The position numbers and the translations under genes were made by a program. A stretch of DNA of 38,880 nt from Guillardia theta CCMP2712 (Eukaryota > Cryptophyceae > Pyrenomonadales > Geminigeraceae): assembly GCF_000315625.1 (NCBI RefSeq), contig NW_005434673.1, forward strand, positions 215,270 to 254,149, given 5' to 3'. Below, in pieces: positions 1 through 10,260 of this stretch (position 1 is the first letter of the stretch; the number at the start of each line of letters is the position of its first letter). The notes below the pieces were generated by a model. That model searched no databases and was not told the origin of the DNA. It saw nothing but the letters and a program-made list of their open reading frames with translations.

Positions 1-355
1 ACTCCAGGCTCAGGTCTCCGCACTCTTCTTGTATGCTCTCGCTATCATGACCTTGACTTGAACTGCAGGTCATCGTGTGTCTTCCGAACCATCACGACAA
101 GATGTTGCGAATCACCTAGCGGCTCTGCTTGCTCGTGGTTCACGTGCTCTTTCTGGAACGCTTGCATGTACATCATGCTCTCTTAAAGTCATTTGACTCG
201 CTCCAAGAAGAAATTTGCGCAGAGAAAGAGAGCAGGGTAGAGAGAGCAGGGAGAAGTTTTGAGCCCACAGCAGCAGATATCGAAGTTTACAAACACTCCC
301 TAGTGCTGAAGTCGGAGTGGGATGCTGATGGAGCTCGACACAGATCTCAGTCAGG
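1..355. other. 3' flank of the NicO transporter gene; no gene seen
   Basis: This lies downstream of the stop codon of the minus-strand transporter. Open frames here (for example a plus-strand frame from 129 that begins with TTG) lie antisense to the transporter's last exons or have no recognisable motif. No RNA gene or repeat was seen. Confidence 0.4.
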
Positions 356-2056
356 TCAGATAACTTTGTCCAGTGTGCCCAGGTGCAGCAAAACCACCCA
401 GACGACGCCTGAGGACGGCAAGTTAGTGACCAGTCATGATGCAATCCAGTCCAGCGGGCCTCACCCACAACCACAGAAGATGCGGAGGACACGAAGATGA
501 GGTAGAATTGCACCTGAGACAGAAGTTACTCCTGTCATCGACCCCTCAACATTCTACCCTGCTGGTGGATCCTAATCTCGAAGTCAGCTCCCCCCAGAAG
601 GCCGCGAACACACCCATTGTCTGCTATGGCGTCAGCAACGAACACTCGGGCAGGTAGGAGAGACCAGGATGCTGGTGAAGCAGAACGAGCCAAGGTAGCA
701 CGTGGACTTCACCGCATCGTGCATCGACACCTGCACGACTGTCCATCAGCCATGGAGTCTGAGGTGCAGGTGCAGGAGGGTCACCGCTGGAAGGACGCCG
801 AGGATGCCTCCAGGTCCAGCTATGCCGTGAAGGATTCCAACGCCGAGCTGTGAGATCAAATCGTCATAGAGGCCAAGATCATGTGCAGCGATGATTTCTA
901 CCGATAGAATCTTTTGGCCCGTGGCGTTGCTTATCAACAGAATCTTGCGGCAGACGCCACAGGAAAGGCTCAAGCCGCAGCATCTGATGGCGGATTCAAC
1001 CCTTGAAGCTCCGACCGATGACAAAGATACCTCGTCGAATTTGCTGAGCTTGTGGTGTTCCCATTGACGATCACTTCGAACGCGTAATCCTTCGACTCTA
1101 CGTATCTGTCAAGTGAACGACTTCACTTGAAAGGACAAGTACCATTTTTCTGAAAATCAGCCAGGAGACTCTGACACAAACAATCTCAGGGGTGGAAGAC
1201 ATACAAATCAAACGATAAGATACAGCACCTCTGATTCTGCATCCACGTCCATGCCTGATTCAATGTCTGCATCGCCGCCTTCCGACACAAGCTCGAGCTC
1301 CTTTGAGTTCCCGTCAAGGGCAGAGTTTTCATTCTGACTGACTTGCACGGTCTCACTTCTGAACAGGCTCCTGGTCAAAAACTGTCGGCAAGGCCCTAAT
1401 CATGTGTACCTGTAAGCTCGGAAAATCCCAACTGCCCCCAGCACAATCATAAAGACACCCACGAACTGACAACGAAAGCATCAAATCTCATGCTAGAAGT
1501 CTTTACAAGTCTCACCAAATCAGCGACGTAGTTCAACGCGCTCCCTTCTCCTATGATTCCCTTCCCCATGTAGATGAACACAACGAACATTATCAACAGC
1601 CCAATGCTGCAGGTACCAGTCACACACCCCACCCTGCCGTCCCGCTCCCACCACAAGTTCCTACCTGTGCCCCACCCCCCATCGCATCCCCAGCCAGAAT
1701 GCCTTGTAGCTTCCTCCCACTGACAGCGTCACAATGGCGCTGATGTGATCAGGCCCAGTGAGCACGTGGATCAGGCCAAGGGTCCCTCCCAGCAAGCACA
1801 ATGAGACCGGGCCCATCCTAGCGGTAGGAGACTTCCTCGGAAGCTGGCTCCCCATATCCTTTGCTGGTCTGTCATCCAGCCGGATGTCGGAACCATCGTC
1901 CGTGACGAACGAGCGGACGCCATACTGCTTCACAGTCCTGGATGTCCTATGGCTCGTATCTTGTGGGTCCTCCCCGTTCAAGGGATTCACCAGCACTGCA
2001 AGCAGCAGCAGCAGCCTCAGCAAGGATCTCAAGCTTCCGGCTGAAGCTGAGAGCAT
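356..2056 (-). CDS. NicO/UreH-like high-affinity nickel/cobalt transporter family protein
   Basis: Multi-pass membrane protein of the NicO/UreH-like family, which moves Ni2+ or Co2+ (or is linked to metal supply). The first exon (2056-1665) encodes a hydrophobic leader, then the family signature HVLTGPDHISAIVTL. The next exon completes the second signature GMRWGVGHS across a splice. Supported minus-strand exons are 2056-1665, 1606-1516, 1465-1410, 1370-1229, 1105-1031, 847-785 (HGIAGPGGILGVLPA, the mirrored second half), 730-665, 620-558, 513-465 and 408-356. Splice phases agree for all except the stretch 1030-848. There one or two small exons are unresolved: the frame can read through, or a 54-nt intron can be removed at 901-848. 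A long acidic loop (about 1370-1229) separates the two membrane halves. The protein is about 400 aa. The leader suggests entry at the ER; the final membrane is unknown. Substrate (Ni or Co) is inferred from the family. Confidence 0.85.
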
Positions 2057-3229
2057 GGTATTCCTCAGCCAATCGCCCTAGTCTCAACTCGGTAGCATTC
2101 TGAACAACTCAGGTGGACTTAAAAGTGGAGAACTGTTGGAGCCAGGGAATTGTCTGTCCTCTTTCTCTCCGACTCGTCCTCCTTCCAACGTGGTGCTCTC
2201 CTCTCTCCCCAGAGCTATATCTCCTCTCCTCTCTGTCCTTCCTCCTCCTCTTCACGCCATTTCGTCGTTCCGTGCCATCCCTGCGTCATCGCCATCAACC
2301 TTTATCCTCAACCCTAGAACCCTTTACTCAAAGTTAAGTTAAAATCAGTACGAGGACAATCAGGAGAGTCGAGGAGGCTTGACCCTGACACTGTCGCCCA
2401 AACGGCGAGAAGAGAAAAGACAGCGAGAACCAAACCTAATCCTGCCGACTGCTGTCCCCCAAGCTTAACTGATACCTTCACTTAACGGCGCGCAGGACAA
2501 GTCCCCCGCGCGGCAGCGATGTCGCGGTGGCCGCCGCCGAAGGAATGAGACGCTCCACCTGTTCCCATACCCCCTCTATACTACCCCTCACATTACCATA
2601 TCACCCCCACTTGAACTTCATATACCCCTATTTTACACCATAAATATGTCGGTATTCTCATCAGTGTACCCACCCACCATACAGGGTTGATCCACCCCTA
2701 CCCTTCACTCACCCCTCTCATCTTATAGACTAAATTATTTACTCACACTAGTGCAAAGTCGAGGGCAGCGATAAAAGGTTCTAGGGGAGCAGGGAGCAGG
2801 GAGCAGGGAGCAGGGAGCAGGGAGCAGGGAGCAGGGAGCAGGGAGCAGGGAGCAGGGAGCAGGGAGCGAGGGAGCGAGGGAGCGAGGGAGCGAGGGAGCG
2901 AGGGAGCGAGGGAGCAGGGAGCAGGGAGCAGGGAGCAGGGAGCAGGGAGCAGGGAGCAGGGAGCAGGGAGCAGGGAGCAGGGAGCAGGGAGCAGGGAGCA
3001 GGGAGCAGGGAGCAGGGAGCAGGGAGCAGGGAGCAGGGAGCAGGGAGCAGGGAGCAGGGAGCAGGGAGCAGGGAGCAGGGAGCATTGATAGAAAAGGAAG
3101 AGGGGAAGGAAGAGTGGCGGAAGCAGGGAGCAGGGAACGAGAGCGATGAAACGAAGGGAGGACAGGAACTGACAGGTGTCAGAAACCATGGCCTACGAAA
3201 CATCGCCGACCCGAACATGACTTGCGGAC
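2057..3229. other. Divergent intergenic region with a C-rich tract and a 7-mer minisatellite
   Basis: This lies between the divergent transporter and RAP-protein genes, so it must hold both promoters. About 2560-2740 is a tract rich in CCCC/TACCC runs with no open frame of interest. 2786-3084 is a tandem repeat, listed separately. Open frames over the repeat (Leu-Pro-Ala-Cys-Ser type) are by-products of the repeat unit. Confidence 0.6.
2786..3084. repeat. GGGAGCA 7-mer minisatellite with an internal 8-mer block
   Basis: About 300 nt of near-perfect GGGAGCA units. At about 2865-2912 the unit changes to six copies of the 8-mer GAGCGAGG, then returns to the 7-mer. The array ends about 145 bases before the start codon of the RAP gene. 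Confidence 0.95.
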
Positions 3230-6200
3230 ATGTCGCATCTGCTCCTCCTCCTGCTTGCCATCATGTCGATCCTTCCAGTCATGCTCACCCCCGTAGATTC
3301 CCGAGAAGCATTTGTTGGGCACGCCAGCTTCTTCCGCCGCCGCCATGAGGCCCGAGGGTGCCTGCGCGAGCGTGCTCGGCTCCGCTGCCTCCGTCGGGAC
3401 CACCGCAGGCTGGTCTGCATGCAGCGAACGGACGCAGGACAGAGTTCTCCATCCTCCGCGTCGGGAGATGGAACTGCGAGCGACGAGGAGTCTTGCGAGG
3501 TCGATGGGCAGGAAGCTGCTGGGCCGGACGCAGCCTGGTGGGAAAAGATGGAGGAAGACAACGAAATGCTAGACGGCAACCTTGAAGCGTGAGAATGGCT
3601 GAAGTTGTTTGTTGGTACTCCGTGTAAGACCGTTCCTTTCTTCAGGTCATCAGTCAAACTGCTCAAGGACGTCTCCGAGGATTTTCTCTCCAAGGTGACC
3701 AGAGCTGTGCTACCCCTGTTACAGGCCTCATGCTGGTCTACAGCTCCCCATCAGCAGGCTGCTCACGACGCTTATCAAGCCTGAGGATCCTGTGGTGGTG
3801 CCGGCCGTTGGTAACGTCTCGTCGGAGTACAGCGAGGAGGAGGATGGGACGGCGCGGGTAGAGGAAGACTCGCCCGCAAGGAAAGGAGATTACAGTGAAA
3901 GTCTTGACCCCGGGACTGGAACTTTCAGCGCGCTGGGAAGTGAAATCCTTGTCAGCACGTTGACGAGCTCTGTGTCCAAGGTGATTTCAGGCTTGAGTCT
4001 GGTAAGGAGGAGGAGGAGGAGGAGGAGGAGGAGGAGGAGGAGGAGGAGGAGGAGGAGGAGGGAAGGGGCGGGTCTAGGAAGGGAGGAGGAGGAGGAGGAG
4101 GAGGTTGGAGATGTTTCAGTGATTGTTGGCTGATAGAAGCCAGAACGGCAGAGCATCCCGAAAATACTTCTCTACTGTTCGAACATCACCGATCTGCTGG
4201 AAGAACTGGAGACGATCTGCACTGTTGAGGAGGGAGGAGCGGGAAAGAGAGAGGGAGCAGCATGGATGAAATTTCAGGAAGTTCTGAAGCCAGAGGATGC
4301 TGTGCTGGCTCTGAATCACATCAAACGGCTGGAAGGACAAGTTGGGATCGACTCGATCGCATTGAATGAGAGGAAAAATCGAATGTTTGATCACCTTGCT
4401 GCACAGGTGAATGCAATGTTCCCTCCTCCTCTCTCCTCCTCCTCCTCCTCCTCCTCCTCCTCTTCCTCCTCCTCCTCCTCCTCCTCCTCCTCCTCCTCCT
4501 CCAACATTACCTCCTCTATTCCCCATTCTCAATCCTTCTCCTCGCCGCTCCTCCTCCTTTGCTCCTTTCACTCCTCCTCCTCCTCTGGCCCCTTTCTTTG
4601 TGTGACTCCTTGCTTGATAGATCTGCAAGGAGATGAGCGCGCTCGGCCCCAAACATGTGGCGCTAGCAGCGACCGCAGTGGCGACGAGGAGGAGGAGGGA
4701 GGAGGTGGAGAAGAGCGAATGCGAGTGGAAGGAGCTGATGAGCATGTTGTCAGATGATGCGTGCAGTGACCCGGCGTCTCCTTGAGATGCAAGCAGATCC
4801 TGTCAGGGAGTTTGTCTTCACAGAGCAAACCATCGCCATGCTCTTCAACGCGTTCGCCAAGGAGAGGAGGAGCGAGGAGCAGGCGTTGTCGATGCTGTCC
4901 TCCCTTGTCCTGAACCTATCGGGGGGCATGAAGAGCTTGCAGAACGTCGCGATCATTCTGAACTCGATGGCAAGGTTGCGATGGATGGCAAGTAGTGTTT
5001 TCTTGTCTTGTCTTGTCTTGTCTTGTCTTGTCTTGTCTTGTCTTGTCCTACCTCTTGAGTTTGTGTTGACTTTGACGGCCAGCGGAAAGACGTCATCCAA
5101 CATCTCATTGAGAATTCTCAACGTTGCGATCCGACGACTTTCACGTCTCAGGTGTGAAGTGACCAAAGAAATTTCCGTTTGCTGTTCAAAGAATGTGCCA
5201 GCTGGCACATCATCTTTGTCCTGTCTTCCATTCTTCGATTGAACTCCCTCTCTCCCCTCCCTCTCTCCTCCTTCTCCTCCTCTCTCCTCTCTCCTCCTCC
5301 TCCTCTCTCCTCCTCCTCCTTGTCCTCCTTGTCCTCCTTGTCCTCCTTGTCCTCCTTGTCCGTCCTCCTCCTCGTCCTCCTCGTCCTCCTCGTCCTCCTC
5401 GTCCTCGTCCTCCTCGTCCTCCTCCTCGTCCTCCCCTCCTCTCTCAGTCCTCATAAGGTCTTTAGGCAGTTGCAAGCGTTCTGAATGCTGCTGTTCGTTT
5501 GGACGTGTCCAACGAGAATTTCTTTCGTTTCATGTCGTCGTACGTGAAGGTGAAGCTGTTTGTTCTTCTTTCTCTGAATGATCATGTTTCCGATGAAGAA
5601 AACGCCGACAACCTTCATCATTCCTCGCAATCTCTTTCGATCATTGCAAACTCATTCGTCAAGGCGTCGTTCAGCGATCATGAATTATACCAGGTGCTGA
5701 ATACATGACCATCATCATCATCATCGTCATCGTCATNNNNNNNNNNNNNNNNNNNNNNNNNNNNNNNNNNNNNNNNNNNNNNNNNNNNNNNNNNNNNNNN
5801 NNNNNNNNNNNNNNNNNNNNNNNNNNNNNNNNNNNNNNNNNNNNNNNNNNNNNNNNNNNNNNNNNNNNNNNNNNNNNNNNNNNNNNNNNNNNNNNNNNNN
5901 NNNNNNNNNNNNNNNNNNNNNNNNNNNNNNNNNNNNNNNNNNNNNNNNNNNNNNNNNNNNNNNNNNNNNNNNNNNNNNNNNNNNNNNNNNNNNNNNNNNN
6001 NNNNNNNNNNNNNNNNNNNNNNNNNNNNNNNNNNNNNNNNNNNNNNNNNNNNNNNNNNNNNNNNNNNNNNNNNNNNNNNNNNNNNNNNNNNNNNNNNNNN
6101 NNNNNNNNNNNNNNNNNNNNNNNNNNNNNNNNNNNNNNNNNNNNNNNNNNNNNNNNNNNNNNNNNNNNNNNNNNNNNNNNNNNNNNNNNNNNNNNNNNNN

Positions 6201-7304
6201 NNNNNNNNNNNNNNNNNNNNNNNNNNNNNNNNNNNNNNNNNNNNNNNNNNNNNNNNNNNNNNNATCGCCTCCTGATCAGCATCATCTCACCTGCGCTCTC
6301 AGAGTGTCGCCCAACATCGCTTGGAGCTCGGCGGTTCTTCGTGTCTCGCACGCTCCTCTCCTCGCTTGGCTTGTTTCAGCCGTCGATTTTCACTTGCCTC
6401 GCATCCGAGATTCTTTCCTCGGCCAGGTCCACCCTCCTCAACCCTCGTATCTTTCCTCCCTCCCTCCCTCCCCCTCCCCTTCCCCTTCCCCCTTCCCCTT
6501 CCCCTCTCCCTCCTCCCCTCCTCCCCTCCCTCCTTGTAGCTCACCCCCCGTCCTCCTTCCGCTCATCAAGATCGCAACAGATCCTCCTCTTCATCCGTTG
6601 GTACCGCCTGGCCCTCCCGCCGCAAGAGGAGGGGGAGCTACTCGCCTGTCGCAGGAGCTTCGATCGCTGGGAGGAACAAATCATGTGCAGGATCGGCCGC
6701 AACCGAGTGAAGCCAGTGAGGAGCTCGGAGCTTCAGAGGAGCGTGGGGGCAGCAGCGGCTCTGCTGGGGCTGGAGGTGGAGGAGGAGGTAGTAGAGGAGG
6801 ACACTGGACTTTCCGTGGACTTCTTCCTCCCTTCTCTGTCCCTGTACATCGAGGTGGATGGGCCTTTCCACTATGCTGTGGATTTGGCTGAGGAGGAGGT
6901 GGACGCTGGTGGAGGAGGTGGAACAACTCAGTGGCTGAAGGAGACAGAAAGGAAACTTCCTCTGGGAAGCACGATATTCAAGCAGAGATTGCTAGAGCTC
7001 TACCGCAAGGACGTCAGAGGTGAAACCCCCTACCCTCCCTCCTCCCTCCTCTCTCATCAAATTTCCTTCTGCCCTCCTCTTCTCTCTCCCTCACGTCTCC
7101 CCCCTCGCGCTCCCCCTCCTACATCCTACATGTCCTACCCTCCCTCCCCATCCCCCCCCCTTCCCTCCTGATCCTCATGCAGTGATCCCGTACTGGGAGT
7201 GGCTGAGCCTGAGGGGAGAGGAGGAGCAGCGCGATTACCTCAAGTCTCTTCTCCAACCAGGAGGAGGAAGCAGTGGGGAAAGCTCATCAGACGTTGAGCG
7301 GTAG
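3230..7304 (+). CDS. Plastid-targeted OPR-like repeat protein with C-terminal RAP domain (spans assembly gap)
   Basis: Predicted organelle RNA-binding protein. The N-terminus is a hydrophobic signal peptide followed by SREAFVGHASFFRRR, a Phe-led basic stretch as in cryptophyte plastid presequences. The middle carries helical repeats like octotricopeptide repeats (for example SMLSSLVLNLS, QSLSIIANSFVKASF, PNIAWSSAVLRV). The C-terminus is a RAP domain: SVDFFLPSLSLYIEVDGPFH, then LGSTIFKQRLLE, then VIPYWEWLSLRGEEEQRDYL. Exons with matching phase: 3230-3588, 3646-3694, 3744-4001, 4137-4406, 4621-4704, 4754-4974, 5083-5158, 5466-5693, then the N gap, then up to 6426, 6581-7019 and 7183-7304. One or more exons lie within 5737-6263. 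RAP/OPR proteins in algae usually stabilise, process or help translate single plastid or mitochondrial transcripts; the target here is unknown. The intron between 4754-4974 and 5083-5158 holds a TTGTC array, and others hold GGA or TCC arrays. Confidence 0.88.
4003..4061. repeat. (GGA)n in an intron of the RAP gene
   Basis: The GGA run begins right at the donor GTAAGG of the third intron. It is the main sense-strand purine exception among the intron repeats of this window. The Arg/Leu-rich frames over it are artefacts. Confidence 0.9.
4436..4502. repeat. (TCC)n in an intron of the RAP gene
   Basis: Pyrimidine trinucleotide array between donor GTGAAT (4407) and acceptor TTGATAG (ending 4620). 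It lengthens the polypyrimidine tract of the intron. Confidence 0.9.
5001..5046. repeat. (TTGTC)9 pentanucleotide array in an intron
   Basis: About nine TTGTC units just after the donor at 4975. They are removed with intron 4975-5082; read through, they would give a Leu-Ser-Cys repeat. Confidence 0.9.
5263..5442. repeat. TCC/TCG-type pyrimidine array in an intron
   Basis: Imperfect CTCCT and GTCCTCC units in the long intron 5159-5465 of the RAP gene. Confidence 0.85.
5737..6263. other. Assembly gap (527 N)
   Basis: Run of N inside the RAP gene, flanked on the left by an ATC/GTC trinucleotide run, probably a collapsed simple repeat. Missing RAP-gene coding sequence is expected here. Confidence 1.
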
Positions 7305-7391
7305 AAACTTCAACCATGGGTTCTACTCTGCTCCTGCGCAGACACTCCCTCCTATCCCTTCCTTGTGTTTCATTCTCATTCTTTACATCCT

Positions 7392-8198
7392 TTACCGAAG
7401 TTTCTTTGCCAAGGATTTGCACTGATCGGCAAAATCTTCCAAGAATTCGGATTCCTTGACAGAACCAGCCTGCTCCAAGTTGTCACTACAGCGATGGAGG
7501 AGACAGTCGGAGCAGGTACACCAGGCAGGCGAGGAAGGTACAACAAACCAAAGAAGGATGACAACAGAGAAAGGAGGGATGATAAGGTACAACAGGGGAG
7601 AAGGTGGTAGAACAGAAATGAGGAGGATCAACAGGGAGGAAGTGGTCGTACAACACAAGGAAGGTGGTTAGCGAGCAGCATCTCGATTACACCCACACCA
7701 GCACTTCATCGCACAGCCAACAAGAAGTGGTGACGTCACCACCGACTTCTCACCTCCTCAGGCCCACAGAACCTTGCGACGAGCAGCTCATACGCGATCT
7801 CAACCTGTGACAAGACGATCTCATCACCCATCCTCCTCCTGCCTCCACTGCCACCAACCTCCGATGCGCACTCTCCCGCCTGGTGATGCTCCACCACGTC
7901 GGTTAGGAGGACGCGCTTCTGATCCCGCGTGATGTGTCCTTCCTTCGCCAGCTTCCTCAGCGCCGCCACAGTCCTCTCCGTCACTCCCTCCATCAACTCC
8001 CTCTCGTTCAGCACCTGCAACCCTGTCACTCCCTCCTTCACCTTCCTTCCTGCACCCGCACATCATCTCCAAGATCGCGTCCGTCGTCTCGCAGACCACT
8101 GACGAGGAGATCAGACATGTCAGCTGGGGAGTCAGGAGAAAGATGCGTCACCGTCTCATGTCATCATCTTTGTCGTCGTCTGACAACTCGAACATCAT
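7392..8198 (-). CDS. Small conserved-looking protein of unknown function
   Basis: Not recognised. Three 3' exons are well supported by phase: 8014-7859 (starting VLNERELMEGVTERTVAALR, with an amphipathic KLAKEGHITRDQKRVLLTDV segment), 7804-7754 (VEIAYELLVARFCGPEE) and 7469-7392 (ending LAKKLR-stop). An upstream coding stretch around 8130-8042 (SVVCETTDAILEMMCGCRK) and a possible start at 8198 (MMFELSDDDKDDD) are likely parts of it, but their splice phases do not agree with the next exon unless a 19-nt intron (about 8042-8024) or a frameshift is allowed. The gene starts only about 50 bases after the stop of the upstream gene on the same strand. It is predicted to be all-helical, soluble and about 150 aa. 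Confidence 0.55.
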
Positions 8199-8245
8199 GC
8201 TGCCAACATCAGGTCAGTTTTACAGTCTCGTCCAACTCTTTCTCG

Positions 8246-9271
8246 TCACCTCCCGACCATCCCGCTCCCTTCCCCGTTGCTCGACTGGTTCGCTTCTTCA
8301 GCATTCTCTAGCGCTCCTTGCAGGGCCCTCACAATCTCGTCCACGATCTCATCCGCATTCGCATGCCCATCCCCTTCCCGCAGCGACGACGCATCGAACC
8401 TGATCACCCGGGCTCCTCCCGAGTTCCCTTGCAGGAGATCTTCGATGGAGGCAGGGCGAACAGAAGCTTGTGACGCATGGTGGTGCACCAGGTACCACCT
8501 CCCTCCCAACTTGCGGAACACGTTGGTCGCCAGCATCCGCCGCTCAGTGCCCGGGGAAGAGACCTCCTCAGTGCAAGTGACGAAGGCCGAGGTTCCCCGG
8601 ACGTGCACCTTCACGTTGGAGGGAGTGATGGCTGTGCTCTTGAAAGCCTTGTCCCGCGCCTGGAACATGTTCCGCCACATGTTCACGATGTTGTCGTACC
8701 CCAGCAGAGGCTTCGCCCCTGGGTGGATGCACTGAACGTGCGGGCTGTTGTGCCACACAGTCCCCATCAGCTCGATGTTCTTCGTGCTGAACGCGTTGTA
8801 GAAGTCGCTGTTCGTCTTCAGCACAGCTGACGTGTCGTCCATGTGCATTCGGCTTAGCTCGTCCCTAAGGGTGCTCGCCTCGCTGTAACGCTCGTTCTTC
8901 ACCGCAGACTCCAACGAAGTCTCCAGCTTCTCCACCCACTTCTCGATCACCTGCTCGTCCGGCTGCAGGTCATCCATCCCGCTCTTGGTCTTGTCCGAGT
9001 GCCGATCAACGATCCTGTCGTCCGGATCCAACTCCTCCCCGCCATCCCTCTTCTTGCAACACATCCAGTCCCGGAACGCGGACACCGCTTTTGCCCTGCA
9101 ATGGTTGGGACATACGTTGGCAGCGGAGGGCATCTTGGTGCAGATCGTGGAGCCTGAGCTAGGGCGCAGCACTAGGTTATGATAGTGCGGAAGATTGGAA
9201 ACGGAGAAGCTGTAGCTGACTGGAGAAAGGCAGAGCCCCAACAAGGTTAACTGTGCGACAAGAACCCTCAT
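8246..9271 (-). CDS. Plastid-targeted UVR-motif + SnoaL-like (NTF2-fold) protein, intronless
   Basis: 341 aa in one exon. Residues 1-21 form a signal peptide; the next residues SFSVSNLPHYHNL begin a Phe-containing transit-like region, so import into the plastid is likely. Residues about 113-142 (KLETSLESAVKNERYSEAS onward) match a UVR motif, a short helical protein-protein contact found in UvrB/C, Clp adaptors and plastid proteins. Residues about 150-268 form a SnoaL_3/NTF2-like domain: DFYNAFSTKNIELMGTVWHN, then CIHPGAKPLLGYDNIVNMW and GRWYLVHHHAS. In plants such domains occur in SKIP8-like and plastid proteins of mostly unknown role. No catalytic claim is made. Single-exon structure is unusual beside its intron-rich neighbours. 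Confidence 0.85.
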   Translation of the reverse strand: MRVLVAQLTLLGLCLSPVSYSFSVSNLPHYHNLVLRPSSGSTICTKMPSAANVCPNHCRAKAVSAFRDWMCCKKRDGGEELDPDDRIVDRHSDKTKSGMDDLQPDEQVIEKWVEKLETSLESAVKNERYSEASTLRDELSRMHMDDTSAVLKTNSDFYNAFSTKNIELMGTVWHNSPHVQCIHPGAKPLLGYDNIVNMWRNMFQARDKAFKSTAITPSNVKVHVRGTSAFVTCTEEVSSPGTERRMLATNVFRKLGGRWYLVHHHASQASVRPASIEDLLQGNSGGARVIRFDASSLREGDGHANADEIVDEIVRALQGALENAEEANQSSNGEGSGMVGR

Positions 9272-10224
9272 CGTTCAATCCTTCTTTCAGGACCACCAAC
9301 TGCGAACAGGCTGGTGTTAGGAGCAGCCTGTGGCACAATCTTTACTCTCACTCACGCCGGGTTTTGGACAAGTCAGCCCAAAATTGTCAGCGTCTCCGCC
9401 AAAAGTCGCTCTCACCCTACCAAATAAGCTCCTACGGTTTGAGCGCAACCAATCTGCGAAACCAAACACCATATCAGACCAGATCATCTTTGCCAGCAAC
9501 CTCAATGCATGTGGACAATCGTCTCATAGGTATAGACGGTGCTCCTGCACTGGCACCAGTCTACCCCATCTCTAATCACATCCATTGCAACGGAAAACAT
9601 CTGCTCTATTGAAACCCCAGTGCCAACTAAGAGCGATCGAGGCGACTCAAAACTACATTCAAAACTATGTTTGCTTCCATGCGATCCAATCGAGTTGTCT
9701 TGTTCCCAAATCACGAGCTCATCTTCTCCAATCACTTCAAAATTCACATTTTGGTCCCCTGTATGGCCCCCCTTCAAGCTCCTGCCGCCCTCCTCCACAG
9801 CCAACTCATCCTATGGCTTTCGGACTCTCAATTTAACACCAGCTCCTTCACTTCTTGCAACCTTGCCTGTTTCCTCGCACTGCTCCTCCTCCTCTTCCGT
9901 CTCTCTCCTTCTTTCCTCCCCTTCGCCAGCATGGCTGGCCATGTTAGAAAGGGGAGCCTGGGGGGTGGTCCATGGGGTTTAGAGGGTACCTCTGGGGAAA
10001 TGGAGGGGTGGGGTTACGGGATGGCCTCGTTGAGGGAAATTAAAATATATTTATAACATTGGTACTGGATTCATAAAAAAAGTTGTCTGCAAAGAAGACA
10101 GATTGAAGCATATTGTTTTTTTGGGCCTATAACCCGATTGTACCCCACCCTTTTCCTTCAAAAGATGGAATGAGGACTGGTGGGTTAAGATTTCAACCGG
10201 TGGGTGGAATTTCACCCCACCCTA

Positions 10225-10260
10225 CCTTCATCGCTGAAACACTACCCCCACCCTACTTTT
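10225..10260 (-). repeat. Dispersed GGGGTAGTGTTTCAG motif, copy 1
   Basis: On the minus strand this reads a G-rich run followed by GGGGTAGTGTTTCAG. The same 15-mer occurs on the plus strand at about 11676-11690, and a 3-nt-shorter form occurs at about 31361-31376. Confidence 0.7.

Noticed and set aside
129-500. Plus-strand open frame of 123 codons
   Set aside because: It begins with TTG, lies antisense to the last exons of the NicO gene, and the minus-strand reading has family signatures and splice sites.
2735-3218. Minus-strand Leu-Pro-Ala-Cys-Ser repeat proteins
   Set aside because: They are the 7-mer minisatellite read in three frames.
5705-7171. 488-codon frame running through the N gap
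   Set aside because: The N run cannot be translated; only the part from 6581 on is supported as coding.
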